DNA of 64,000 nt from Clostridium_AM tanneri (lineage in GTDB: Bacteria; Bacillota; Clostridia; Clostridiales; Clostridiaceae): NCBI RefSeq assembly GCF_033659955.1, contig NZ_JARUJP010000010.1, forward strand, positions 77,618 to 141,617. The letters are read 5' to 3'. Of the stretch, positions 15,896 to 24,627 are shown one piece after another. The position numbers and the translations under genes are program-made. Below the pieces are notes generated by a model, which was not told where the DNA came from, searched no databases, and was given only the letters and a program-made list of their open reading frames with translations. The first letter of the stretch is position 1; every line of letters starts with the position of its first letter.

Positions 15896-17026
15896 ATGAA
15901 TTTTAACTATGAGATAGACAAAATGAATCCTATTAATATCAGTGATGAGGAATTTAATGCACATGAGATTCCAAAGGCTATTCGTAAATCCATAGCTTTT
16001 TATAACAGGGCTATTAAAAGCTTAAAAATAAGATGTGTTGAGATGGCAATAAATGACCTGAAAAGGTCCTTATCTCTTAATCCGGATTTTCCTGAAGCAT
16101 TAAAACTCTTAGGCCTTTGCTACTTTTATAAAAAGAAATATAGTAAGGCTGAGAAAGTTTTAAATAAACTAGCTAAATATGACATCTATACTGTATCAGC
16201 AAACAGGTATTTGCAAGAATTAAAAGGGGATGTAACTAGCGGAAAAGGTCTGGATACCATAAAAAATACTGATTTTGACGCTGATAACTATGTGAAGGGA
16301 GACAGAGTTTCAAGGTTATCTAGAAATAATAAAATAAAAAGGTCCAAGAATTCTGGAAGAAAGTATGCTGTATTATTTTTAGCCTTAGCTATAATAATCA
16401 CCATATCAGCAGCAGCTTATAGTAAGTCTTCTGCTATTAAAAGTATTTTCAACAGTGCTGGTAAGGCTGAGACTAAAGAAGATAAGGAACTTGAAAAGCA
16501 GAGAGCTACAAGGGAAAAGAATAAAAGAATGGATGAAAAACAAAAAACACTGCAAAAGAATTTTCAAGTTACAAAGGAAGAACTTGACAACTATAATAAT
16601 AAAACTATCCTTAATTCAACTTTAAATGATGCTGAAAAATTTTATTACGATGGAAATTATGAAAAGGCGTTGGATAACTTAATAATATTAAAGTCTTTAA
16701 AACTAGATGAGATGGAAAAGTCTAGGTTTGATAGACTATGGAATAGTATAAAGACAAATGATGTATGGACCATATATAACCAAGGTAATAAACTATATAA
16801 GCAAGGAAATTATCAAGAAGCATTGCCAAAACTTTTAAAAGTTGAACAGGTAGCACCGGAATTAGATATTATGCCATGGGTTCTTTACCAAATAGGAAAC
16901 TGCTATAAAGAAGTTAACGATAACACAAAGGCTCTAACATTCTTTGAAAGAGTTAAGAGCGACTATCCAAATACTGAATATGCAGAATATGCTAGGGGAA
17001 TGATTAGTGAAATAAATAATAAGTAA
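15896..17026 (+). CDS. TPR-repeat protein with one membrane segment
   Basis: A 376-residue protein. Residues 35-110 hold two tetratricopeptide-type helical pairs (AINDLKRSLSLNPDFPEALK, then YKKKYSKAEKVLNKLAKYD). A basic stretch leads to one transmembrane helix (VLFLALAIIITISAAA, about 165-180), then a charged linker likely to be coiled coil. Two or three further TPR units (YYDGNYEKALDNL, YKQGNYQEALPKLL, NDNTKALTFFERV) lie in the C-terminal half, probably outside the membrane. The overall plan is that of a scaffold protein; no enzyme motif is visible. The ATG at 15896 is preferred over the TTG one codon upstream. Function unknown. Confidence 0.85.
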   Translation: MNFNYEIDKMNPINISDEEFNAHEIPKAIRKSIAFYNRAIKSLKIRCVEMAINDLKRSLSLNPDFPEALKLLGLCYFYKKKYSKAEKVLNKLAKYDIYTVSANRYLQELKGDVTSGKGLDTIKNTDFDADNYVKGDRVSRLSRNNKIKRSKNSGRKYAVLFLALAIIITISAAAYSKSSAIKSIFNSAGKAETKEDKELEKQRATREKNKRMDEKQKTLQKNFQVTKEELDNYNNKTILNSTLNDAEKFYYDGNYEKALDNLIILKSLKLDEMEKSRFDRLWNSIKTNDVWTIYNQGNKLYKQGNYQEALPKLLKVEQVAPELDIMPWVLYQIGNCYKEVNDNTKALTFFERVKSDYPNTEYAEYARGMISEINNK

Positions 17027-17033
17027 CTTAAAA

Positions 17034-17060
17034 GACAGTGCTTAAAAAGTAAGCACTGTC
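17034..17060. terminator. hairpin GACAGTGCTTA/TAAGCACTGTC
   Basis: A perfect 11-bp stem with a 5-base loop follows the TPR gene and faces the convergent transporter gene. There is no T-run on either side, so it may be a processing or attenuated terminator structure. Its core resembles the GCCAATGCTTA family. Confidence 0.45.
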
Positions 17061-17176
17061 AGACGAGACTGTCTCATAATGCATAAAGCTGCAATATGAA
17101 AAGTCCCTTCTCTATTTTTTAACTAAATTTTGTTTAAAAAGCAAAAGGTTTATAATGCTTAGTAATGTTATAAGAT

Positions 17177-18070
17177 TTATATAAATAGCAGAGTAACTCC
17201 TATAAGAGCCACGACAGATCCAAAAATCTCCTTTGCCACTATCTTTTCCTTAAAAATCATAATAGAGGCAGGTATGATTAATATAGGTGTTATAGAGGTT
17301 ATTGTTGAAACAATAGCTGTAGGTGCATGTTGAACAGCAAGTAGAGATAAGGATACACCAATAAAAGGTCCAAATATAGAGCCGACGGTTATATTTTTCA
17401 TAGCCTTTTTATCCTTCATAGCTGTATAGACATTTCCCCAGTATTTTTTTACTGAAATAACAATACAAAAACCAAAGATTGCAGCTATAATTCTAATTTG
17501 AGTGGCAGCAAAAGGGCTGTAGTCACCCATTCCAAATTTACTGAAAACCAGTCCGAAAGCCTGTCCTAATGCACCTAGAAAGGCATAAGTAAGTCCCTTC
17601 AAAGGTCTGGAAAAAGTGATTTTTTCCTCATCAGAATCTTTAGTCAGTATTACAAGGGCAATGCCTCCAATAGTTGTAGTCATTCCTATAAAGCCTAATA
17701 GGGTTATTTTTTCTCCCATTAGAAAATAACCAGTAACAGCAGTTATTGGCGGAACTATAGACATTATAAGCTGTGATATACGGGAACCAATTTCTACATA
17801 GGCTTGAAACAAAAATAAATCTCCTAAAACAAAGCCTATTACTCCTGATAACAGCAGCCATAGCCAGGTGAAACCGGAAGCATCCGTTGGTAAAAGAAAT
17901 CCTCTAGTGAAAAGGTTGTAAACTGAAAGCAGTACAAAGGCTATAAAAAGTCTTATTATATTTACACTGAGGGAACCAACCTTTTTCCCTGCAGACTCAA
18001 AGGCTACAGCGGTGATTGTCCAGCATACTGCTGTGGCTAAGGCAGCCAATACTCCTAAATGTGATTGCAT
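17177..18070 (-). CDS. EamA/DMT-family transporter
   Basis: A 297-residue inner-membrane protein with ten hydrophobic helices in two EamA halves of about 140 residues (ALATAVCWTITAVAFE starts the first, LKGLTYAFLGALGQAFG the second). Such drug/metabolite transporters export amino acids or other metabolites, but the substrate cannot be inferred. The ATG follows GGAGGAATTTTATT. It is a single gene, convergent with the TPR gene. Confidence 0.9.
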   Translation of the reverse strand: MQSHLGVLAALATAVCWTITAVAFESAGKKVGSLSVNIIRLFIAFVLLSVYNLFTRGFLLPTDASGFTWLWLLLSGVIGFVLGDLFLFQAYVEIGSRISQLIMSIVPPITAVTGYFLMGEKITLLGFIGMTTTIGGIALVILTKDSDEEKITFSRPLKGLTYAFLGALGQAFGLVFSKFGMGDYSPFAATQIRIIAAIFGFCIVISVKKYWGNVYTAMKDKKAMKNITVGSIFGPFIGVSLSLLAVQHAPTAIVSTITSITPILIIPASIMIFKEKIVAKEIFGSVVALIGVTLLFI

Positions 18071-18171
18071 AATAAAATTCCTCCATTTTTGATAAGCTTT
18101 AACTTCCTATTATATTTTAAGACCATAGCAAACATATGTCTATAACTTTGTTCATCTAAAAAGAATTTAAA

Positions 18172-18287
18172 ATCTAAAGGGTTTAGGCAAGTCATTGCCT
18201 CACTCATTATGCAAAGGCCAGCTGCACCGGCATCCTTCAGCTTCTTTTGCCTCAGAAATGGAGTGAACTGAAGCTCTTATCTAAGTT
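18172..18287 (-). pseudogene. decayed thiE fragment with internal deletion
   Basis: Bases 18172-18240 match 11956-12026 in thiE with about five substitutions and a 2-base gap (shared: GTCATTGCCTCACTCATTAT). Bases 18241-18287 match about 12189-12235 (CTTCTTTTGCCTCAG, then GGAGTGAA). The two blocks, about 164 bases apart in thiE, are fused here, and nothing else of the gene remains. It is a non-functional remnant of a duplicated or horizontally received thiE, in the same orientation as the intact gene 6 kb away. The rest of 18071-18401 holds a GTGCGCAC palindrome near 18331 and AT-rich promoter-like sequence for the next gene. Confidence 0.85.
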
Positions 18288-18401
18288 AAGTTAGTTATAT
18301 GGTAACTAAAAGGGTAGTATATATCAAAAAAGTGCGCACTATTACTAGAAATTACTTGTACTTATAATGGTAGTATATAATCTGTTAGGGGGAATTGAAT
18401 T

Positions 18402-19043
18402 ATGAAAGTAATAGGTATTAATGGAAGTCCAAGAAAGCAGTGGAACACTGCCACTTTGCTGAATAAAGCTCTTGAAGGCTCAGCGTCACAAGGAGCAGAA
18501 ACAGAACTAATCCATCTATATGATTTGAATTTTAAAGGATGTACTAGCTGTTTTGCATGTAGGATAAAGGATGGAAAAAGCTATGGTAAATGTGCAATGA
18601 GAGATGATCTTACTGCGGTATTAGAAAAGATTCAGGAAGCAGATGCTTTGATTTTAGGTTCACCTATGTATTTGGGAGCTGTTACTGGAGAAACTAGATC
18701 ATTTATAGAAAGATTAATGTTTCCTTTAGTAGAATATACTAAAAGTCCTAAGCTTACTCCTAAAAAAATGCCTACAGCCTTTATATATACTATGGGTGCG
18801 CCAGAAAAAATCCTCAAGGACATAGGTTATGATAAACAATTTGATGCTAATAAAATGATGCTAAAGAGGTTTTTTGGTGAGGAGTCAGAATATATGTATT
18901 CTGCTGATGCTTATCAATTTGATGACTATTCAAAGGTAGTTTCAGATATGTTTGAATTAGATGAAAAGATAAGAATACGCAAAGAAGTCTTTCCTAAGGA
19001 CTGTGATAAGGCCTTCCATATAGGAGTGAGACTTGTAAAATAA
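18402..19043 (+). CDS. flavodoxin-family NAD(P)H-dependent FMN oxidoreductase with Cys motif
   Basis: A 213-residue flavodoxin-fold protein of the NADPH-dependent FMN reductase / iron-sulfur flavoprotein group. INGSPRKQWNTATLL is the FMN phosphate loop and ILGSPMYLGAVTGE the second flavin loop. A Cys-rich segment CTSCFACRIKDGKSYGKC (about residues 47-64) could hold an Fe-S cluster, as in archaeal and clostridial iron-sulfur flavoproteins. It probably reduces a soluble substrate or oxygen species in the cytoplasm. AGGGGGA precedes the ATG. It is monocistronic and the substrate is unknown. Confidence 0.88.
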   Translation: MKVIGINGSPRKQWNTATLLNKALEGSASQGAETELIHLYDLNFKGCTSCFACRIKDGKSYGKCAMRDDLTAVLEKIQEADALILGSPMYLGAVTGETRSFIERLMFPLVEYTKSPKLTPKKMPTAFIYTMGAPEKILKDIGYDKQFDANKMMLKRFFGEESEYMYSADAYQFDDYSKVVSDMFELDEKIRIRKEVFPKDCDKAFHIGVRLVK

Positions 19044-19068
19044 CTTTTACTTGAACAGTAATGGTATC

Positions 19069-19119
19069 AGGTACTACCTAAATGTTGTTGTTTTAATTCA
19101 TAATACTTAGGTAGCACCT
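19069..19119. repeat. inverted repeat AGGTACTACCTAA / TTAGGTAGCACCT
   Basis: Thirteen-base arms with one mismatch and a 25-base loop lie between two convergent genes. No T-run follows, so it is a weak terminator or another folded element. Confidence 0.5.
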
Positions 19120-19141
19120 AACAATTTAAATATTCTTTAGT

Positions 19142-20113
19142 CTATAATTCAGCTATTAATTTTCCTGTTTCAGTAAGATCATATCCGCCTATTCCTGAAA
19201 GCTCCATTTTAAATTCTTCAGAACGAATAATATCAATTATTGCTTTGAAGGGTTTTTTGTGCATATCTTCTTTTTTCATAACTAATTCATATCTTTCCTT
19301 CTGTAATGGAATGAAATCAACTCCCTGTACCTGTTGACTGCTCTTTTCATTTCCTAATCCAATATCTGCTTCACCACGGGCAACAGTGCTGGCTACAGCT
19401 AGATGAGAAACACATTCTCGATGGTAGCCCTTTATTGTGTATCCAGGAACTCCAATAAGTCTTAGGTGTTCATCGAGAAGAACTCTTGAGCCACTGCCCT
19501 TTTCTCTATTAACTATATTAATATCCGGTCTTTTTAAATCCTCCCAGCCTTTAATACCCTTTGGATTACCTTTTTGTACGTAAAAGCCTTGGGTACGGCA
19601 GGCCAAGTGAATTATTAATGATGGAATACCAGGCAGCATTCTTCGTACGTAAGGTATATTATATTCATTAGAATCACCATCCCATAGATGAGAAGTAGCT
19701 ATCTGCACTTTCCCATGATAAAGTCCAAGTAAGGCATTAAAACTACCTGCATAGGAACGAAGCACATGGATTCCTTGGGAATTAAGTTCTAAGTAACGAG
19801 ATAGTATATCCAGAAGTACATCTTGGCCACAAATTACAAATTCACTGCTAGAGTATACTTTTGTATCATTGATAGAAAAGGCATATGAATTAGTGGCGGT
19901 GGAAATATTTTTTTCTTGAACATCGGTTTTAGTACCTCTTCTATTTTTAGTCTTATTTTTATAATCTTCCACATCTTTTACATCAATTCTAATCTTTTTT
20001 CCCACTTTATAACCGTTTAAATCTCCACGCTTTATTAATTCGTATACAGTATTTTTAGTGATTTTCAATATGTCTGCTACTTCTTGGGCAGTTAATGATG
20101 TATCTTCTAACAT
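19142..20113 (-). CDS. one-component regulator: excisionase-type HTH plus PBP-like domain
   Basis: A 323-residue regulator. Residues 5-52 are a MerR/excisionase-type helix-turn-helix (LTAQEVADILKITKNTVYEL). A Lys/Arg-rich linker follows. Residues 90-320 resemble a type-2 periplasmic-binding domain of the PF12727 kind found in molybdate/molybdopterin-linked regulators (VREKGSG-like NREKGSGSR, ARGEADIGLGNE). No signal peptide is present, so the binding domain is cytoplasmic. The gene is divergent from modABC, so it probably senses molybdate or tungstate directly and controls that operon in place of ModE. AAAGGAGACTATTT precedes the ATG. The ligand is inferred from context. Confidence 0.87.
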   Translation of the reverse strand: MLEDTSLTAQEVADILKITKNTVYELIKRGDLNGYKVGKKIRIDVKDVEDYKNKTKNRRGTKTDVQEKNISTATNSYAFSINDTKVYSSSEFVICGQDVLLDILSRYLELNSQGIHVLRSYAGSFNALLGLYHGKVQIATSHLWDGDSNEYNIPYVRRMLPGIPSLIIHLACRTQGFYVQKGNPKGIKGWEDLKRPDINIVNREKGSGSRVLLDEHLRLIGVPGYTIKGYHRECVSHLAVASTVARGEADIGLGNEKSSQQVQGVDFIPLQKERYELVMKKEDMHKKPFKAIIDIIRSEEFKMELSGIGGYDLTETGKLIAEL

Positions 20114-20249
20114 AAATAGTCTCCTTTCATTGGTACAATAACAAATTAATATATATAATTAAAACTTTATTAATGTAATTATATCATATATTTTCCAAAA
20201 ATACTTGATTAAGTAACAGAATAAAACTATAATAAACATAACGTTACAG

Positions 20250-20310
20250 TACAAAACATAAGTAATATTGGTTTATTAATATGTTATGTCATGTTATATT
20301 ATGTTTTGTA
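20250..20310. promoter_or_regulatory. inverted repeats TACAAAACATAA / TTATGTTTTGTA before modA
   Basis: Perfect 12-base arms (20250-20261 and 20299-20310) lie in the divergent region between the HTH-PBP regulator and modA. Extra CATAAC/GTTATG half-sites lie between and around them. They abut a TACAAT -10-like hexamer at 20311-20316. They are the best candidates for the regulator's binding sites. Confidence 0.5.
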
Positions 20311-20347
20311 TACAATATATTTTAATAAGTTTATTGGGGGGATTTTT

Positions 20348-21151
20348 GTGAAAGGGTTTAAAAAAACATTATTATCTACTTTAATTTTTGCAACTTTAGC
20401 TATGTCTGTTGGTTGTGGAAGTACTAATTCTTCAACAAGTCAGAGTAAAAATGAAGAAGCTGTAACTCTAACTATATCTGCTGCTGCAAGTTTAAAGGAT
20501 GCAATGGGGGAGATAAAACAGTTATATGCTAAAGAAAATCCAAAGGTTAAGATTACATATAATTTTGGGGGATCGGGAACACTGCAGCAACAGATTGAAC
20601 AAGGTGCCCCAGCAGATATATTTATGTCTGCAGCTGCAAAGCAAATGGATGCTTTAAAGAGTAAAAATCTTATGGAAGAGGGCACAGTAAAAAATCTTTT
20701 GCAAAATGATGTAGTATTAATTGTGCCTAAGGATTCAACAGTAGTTAAAGATTTCAATGATATAGCAGGGGATAAAGTCAAGAAAGTGGCACTTGGTGAA
20801 CCAAAAAGCGTACCAGTAGGTCAGTATTCACAAGAGATTTTGACATCTTTGAAAATATCTGATAAAGTACAACCAAAATCTATTTTTGCTAAAGATGTAA
20901 AAGAAGTTTTAACTTGGGTTGAAACAGGAAATGTAGATGCAGGCCTTGTTTATTTAACAGATGCAAAGGTTTCTGATAAAGTTAAAGTTGCAGCTACTGC
21001 GCCGGAAAGTTCTCATAAGCCTGTAGTATATCCAGTTGGTGTTGTTAAAGCAAGCAAGAATATAGAAACAGCAAAGGACTTTGTTAAATTTATGGAAGGT
21101 GATGAAGCTAAGGCTGTATTTGAAAAATACGGATTTAAGGTTGCAAGATAG
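20348..21151 (+). CDS. modA: molybdate-binding lipoprotein of ABC transporter
   Basis: A 267-residue extracytoplasmic binding protein that captures molybdate or tungstate. The signal peptide KKTLLSTLIFATLAMSVGC ends at a Cys that can be lipidated. The oxyanion site residues of ModA are suggested by SAAASLKDA and by SGTLQQQIEQGAPADIF. The frame continues upstream to 20291, but GTG at 20348 after GGGGGGA gives the proper signal peptide. It starts modABC; modB follows after 46 bases. Confidence 0.95.
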   Translation: MKGFKKTLLSTLIFATLAMSVGCGSTNSSTSQSKNEEAVTLTISAAASLKDAMGEIKQLYAKENPKVKITYNFGGSGTLQQQIEQGAPADIFMSAAAKQMDALKSKNLMEEGTVKNLLQNDVVLIVPKDSTVVKDFNDIAGDKVKKVALGEPKSVPVGQYSQEILTSLKISDKVQPKSIFAKDVKEVLTWVETGNVDAGLVYLTDAKVSDKVKVAATAPESSHKPVVYPVGVVKASKNIETAKDFVKFMEGDEAKAVFEKYGFKVAR

Positions 21152-21197
21152 AATATATAATTAATCTTTTATGTTAATTTTGATGGAGGGACAAGAC

Positions 21198-21884
21198 ATG
21201 GGCTTTGATATTTCACCAGCAGTGGTTTCAATTAAAACCACCTTTGTAGCTACATTTATAACGTTTTTTATTGGAATTGCTGCAGCATATTGGATGACAA
21301 ATTATAAGGGTAAGTTTAAGGTTATAATAGATATTATATTTACATTGCCCCTTGTTCTGCCACCTACAGTTGTAGGCTTCTTTTTGTTATTAATATTCGG
21401 CAAAAATGGACCTATTGGTAAGTTGCTTTTAAAGTTCGGAACTACTATAATTTTTTCATGGCCTGCTACAGTAATAGCTGCTTGTGTAATAGCTTTCCCT
21501 CTTATGTATAATACAACAAAGGGAGCTTTTGAACAAATAGACAATAATATTGTAAGTGCAGCAAGAACACTAGGAGTATCTGAGTGGAGAGTATTCTCAG
21601 AGGTTATATTGCCTTTAGCATGGCCAGGCATAGCAGCAGGTACAGTTCTTTCCTTCGCACGATGTCTTGGAGAATTTGGAGCAACCCTTATGGTGGCAGG
21701 AAACATACCACAAAAAACACAAACTATTCCTGTTGCAATCTATTTTGCCGCTGAAAGTGGGGAAATGGATAAGGCACTTATATGGGTTATATTAATCGTC
21801 GGAATTTCTATAACAGTGATGCTATTAATGAATTATTGGTCTGAACATCAAAGAAAATTCACAAGTGGTTTTAGGAGAAGATAA
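21198..21884 (+). CDS. modB: molybdate ABC transporter permease
   Basis: A 228-residue permease with about five membrane helices. The EAA loop, contacting the ATPase, is recognisable in AARTLGVSEWRVFSEVILPL. The upstream in-frame ATG at 21171 lacks a good ribosome site; the ATG at 21198 follows GGAGGGAC. It lies 46 bases after modA and 2 bases before modC. Confidence 0.95.
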   Translation: MGFDISPAVVSIKTTFVATFITFFIGIAAAYWMTNYKGKFKVIIDIIFTLPLVLPPTVVGFFLLLIFGKNGPIGKLLLKFGTTIIFSWPATVIAACVIAFPLMYNTTKGAFEQIDNNIVSAARTLGVSEWRVFSEVILPLAWPGIAAGTVLSFARCLGEFGATLMVAGNIPQKTQTIPVAIYFAAESGEMDKALIWVILIVGISITVMLLMNYWSEHQRKFTSGFRRR

Positions 21885-21886
21885 AA

Positions 21887-22951
21887 ATGGGACTTTATGT
21901 TGATATTGAAAAAAAGCTGCCTGGATTTGATTTAAAAGTAAAATTTAATACTGATGACAATGTTCTTGGTTTACTGGGGGCTTCAGGCTCTGGAAAAAGT
22001 ATGACACTTAGATGTATCGCCGGTTTAGAAAATCCAAGTAAAGGAAGAATTGTATTAAATGAAAGAGTTCTTTATGATTCAGAAAAAGGAATAAATATTC
22101 CAAGCCGTAAAAGGAAGATTGGCTTTCTATTTCAAAACTACGCATTATTTCCTAACATGACTGTAACTCAAAATATTAGCTTTGGAATAAAAAATCTATC
22201 AAAGCAAGAGCAGGCTAAAATAGTTGATGAGAAAATAGAAATGATGCAGCTTCAAGGACTTGAAAACAGATTTCCAGGCCAGCTTTCCGGAGGACAGCAG
22301 CAAAGGGTTGCTATTGCTAGAGCATTAGCTATAGACCCGGAAGCACTATTGCTTGATGAACCTTTTTCTGCTTTAGATAACTATTTAAGAGGTGAAATGG
22401 AAAAAAAGATTATTGATACCTTATCCCAGTACAAAGGTACTGCAGTATTTGTATCCCATAACATGGATGAGGTATATCGTGTTTGCAAGAAACTAGTAGT
22501 ACTTAGTAAAGGGAAGGTAGCAGCTTGTGGAAGTAGAGAGGATATATTTGAGAATCCGCCCACACTTTCAGCAGCACAGCTTACAGGATGTAAAAATATT
22601 TCTAGAACTAAACTAATAGATGAAAATACCGTAGAAGCTTTAGATTGGGGATGTACAATTAAGCTTAATAAAAAAGTAAGTGATCCTTTATCCTATGTAG
22701 GCATCAGAGCACATAATATTATTCTTACAGAGGAGCAGGGGAAGAATAATGTTTGTAAATGTCAAATAAATTATGTAAAAGAAAGTCCTTTTTCTGTTAC
22801 CCTTTATTTAGACAGTGTTGAAGAAAAACCATATGTCAAAACTAAAAGTTTACAATGGGAAGTGTCAAAAGAAAAGTGGGAAACTTTAAAAAGATTACAA
22901 CAACCATTGAATATACATATTAATCCGGAAAAAGTTTTTATGATTAAGTAA
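21887..22951 (+). CDS. modC: molybdate ABC transporter ATP-binding protein
   Basis: A 354-residue ATPase that powers molybdate or tungstate uptake. Walker A is GASGSGKS, the signature LSGGQQQRVAIARAL, Walker B LLLDEPFSALD and the switch His in VFVSHNMDEV. The C-terminal 100 residues form a TOBE/MOP-like regulatory region (YVGIRAHNIILTEE), which in ModC can bind oxyanion. It starts 2 bases after modB. Confidence 0.95.
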   Translation: MGLYVDIEKKLPGFDLKVKFNTDDNVLGLLGASGSGKSMTLRCIAGLENPSKGRIVLNERVLYDSEKGINIPSRKRKIGFLFQNYALFPNMTVTQNISFGIKNLSKQEQAKIVDEKIEMMQLQGLENRFPGQLSGGQQQRVAIARALAIDPEALLLDEPFSALDNYLRGEMEKKIIDTLSQYKGTAVFVSHNMDEVYRVCKKLVVLSKGKVAACGSREDIFENPPTLSAAQLTGCKNISRTKLIDENTVEALDWGCTIKLNKKVSDPLSYVGIRAHNIILTEEQGKNNVCKCQINYVKESPFSVTLYLDSVEEKPYVKTKSLQWEVSKEKWETLKRLQQPLNIHINPEKVFMIK

Positions 22952-22985
22952 GAAAAGAGTTTGGAAATAGTTAAATTAAAAAATC

Positions 22986-23020
22986 AAAAGCCAATGCTTA
23001 AAAACTAAGCATTGGCTTTT
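22986..23020. terminator. bidirectional terminator, GCCAATGCTTA family copy 3
   Basis: AAAAGCCAATGCTTA pairs perfectly with TAAGCATTGGCTTTT, with A- and T-runs on both sides. It separates convergent modC and the MATE gene. Confidence 0.85.
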
Positions 23021-23071
23021 AAATTAATATAATATTAGGAATAACTGTACTTAAATTTTGAAAGCTGCCAG

Positions 23072-24469
23072 CTATGCTGTAGCAACTCTTGCTTTTGTCT
23101 TTATAGGAATCTCTTCCTCCATTTCAGCTCTATTGCATTTAATATATACTATTGCAACTATGAAAGAGATAATGTCTGCAGCAGGATAAGCTGCCCAGGC
23201 TCCCAATACTCCAAGGTTGAATCCGTACACCATAATGTGAAGAAGAGGAATAAGAACTAGTATTTCTCTAAACACTGAAAGTAATAAGGAGGACTTTGCC
23301 ATTCCCATTGCTTGATAGTAGTAAATTGCAATAAAGTATACTCCTACACAAGGAAATACTGAAATTACTATTCTAAAAGCGGCAACAGTGTAATTGATGA
23401 TAGCTTGATCGTTAACAAATACTCCGATAATATCCTTTGCAAATATCATTGTCAGTGCCCATAGAAAAATTGATGTTATGGTAACAGATTTTATTGAAAG
23501 CTTAACTATCTCTTTCACTCTATGGTAGTTTTCTGCCCCATAATTATAAGCGGCTATAGGCTGAAGAGCTGAACTTATACCTATAACAGTAATGAATAAA
23601 ATCATTGACACTCTGCTTATAAGACCAACAGCAACAATTGCAGTGTCTCCACCTATATTAACAAGTACCTTATTTAGTACTACGGATAGTATTGCATCGG
23701 ATATTTCAACTATAAATGTAGAAAAACCAACAAGTACTATTCCTTTAGCTATACTTATATCAAATTTGCTTTCAAAGGTTAAATTCATCTGTTTTTTAGT
23801 TTCTATGAATTTCATAAGAGCATATGCAAAGGCAAATATTTGTGAAGCAACGGTAGCAATTGCTGCTCCTTCAACTCCAAAATTAAATTTAACCACTAAA
23901 AGGTAATTCATAAAAACATTGCATACTGCACCGATAGAAATGCTTGATAAAAGAACTTTTGTGTTTCCAAAGGCAGTTAGAATATAGGACATCAAGAACA
24001 TTAACCCCTGAAATAGTGAACCTATTAAAATAATTGATATATATGCTTTTGCATAGGGAAATATATTTTCGCTGCTTCCTAATTTTATAATTAAACTATC
24101 TCTAAATATATATATTCCAACTGCTAAAAATACAATTATTGAAGTTAACACAATAAAGGCATTTGGAATTATTTTTTTAACTTTTGAATAGTCATTCTCA
24201 CCACAACTTCTTCCAACTGCACTGGAGGTTCCTATTGAAACAAGCATTGCTATGGCAAGAAACAATCTCTGTACTGGAAATGCAATAGTTAATGCTCCTA
24301 TTCCCAATGGTCCTATAACTTGACCTAAGAATACTGAATCAACCATATTATACATTTCAGCTACAAACAAGGACAGTATAGCTGGAATGGAGAACTTTAG
24401 TAACAGTTTTCCTATATCTTCTGTAAGGAAGTTGATTTTTTCATTTTTCCTGTCTCCATCTACTAACAT
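23072..24469 (-). CDS. MATE-family multidrug/Na+ antiporter
   Basis: A 465-residue inner-membrane exporter with 12 hydrophobic helices in two six-helix halves (LLKFSIPAILSLFVAEMYN begins the first, IVLVGFSTFIVEISDAIL the second). MATE proteins expel cationic compounds using Na+ or H+ gradients. GAGGTGAAAGTTT precedes the ATG. No adjacent regulator is apparent except the AraC gene upstream on the same strand, 142 bases away. The substrate is unknown. Confidence 0.93.
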   Translation of the reverse strand: MLVDGDRKNEKINFLTEDIGKLLLKFSIPAILSLFVAEMYNMVDSVFLGQVIGPLGIGALTIAFPVQRLFLAIAMLVSIGTSSAVGRSCGENDYSKVKKIIPNAFIVLTSIIVFLAVGIYIFRDSLIIKLGSSENIFPYAKAYISIILIGSLFQGLMFLMSYILTAFGNTKVLLSSISIGAVCNVFMNYLLVVKFNFGVEGAAIATVASQIFAFAYALMKFIETKKQMNLTFESKFDISIAKGIVLVGFSTFIVEISDAILSVVLNKVLVNIGGDTAIVAVGLISRVSMILFITVIGISSALQPIAAYNYGAENYHRVKEIVKLSIKSVTITSIFLWALTMIFAKDIIGVFVNDQAIINYTVAAFRIVISVFPCVGVYFIAIYYYQAMGMAKSSLLLSVFREILVLIPLLHIMVYGFNLGVLGAWAAYPAADIISFIVAIVYIKCNRAEMEEEIPIKTKARVATA

Positions 24470-24602
24470 AAACTTTCACCTCAAATTTTTTTATTCATAC
24501 CTCTATTATAAGGTTTTCCTATAATTCCAACATTCACTTAGTTGCTGAACAAAAAGTACAAAGTTGCAGAAGTTCCATTATTCATAAACTGTGAAATAAC
24601 AA

Positions 24603-24627
24603 AAAAACACCCTAAAAAAGGTGTTTT
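24603..24627 (-). terminator. terminator hairpin containing a stop codon in its loop
   Basis: AAAACACC pairs with GGTGTTTT; the loop includes the TAG of the AraC-type gene (24612-24614). The stem therefore overlaps the coding end. Confidence 0.7.
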
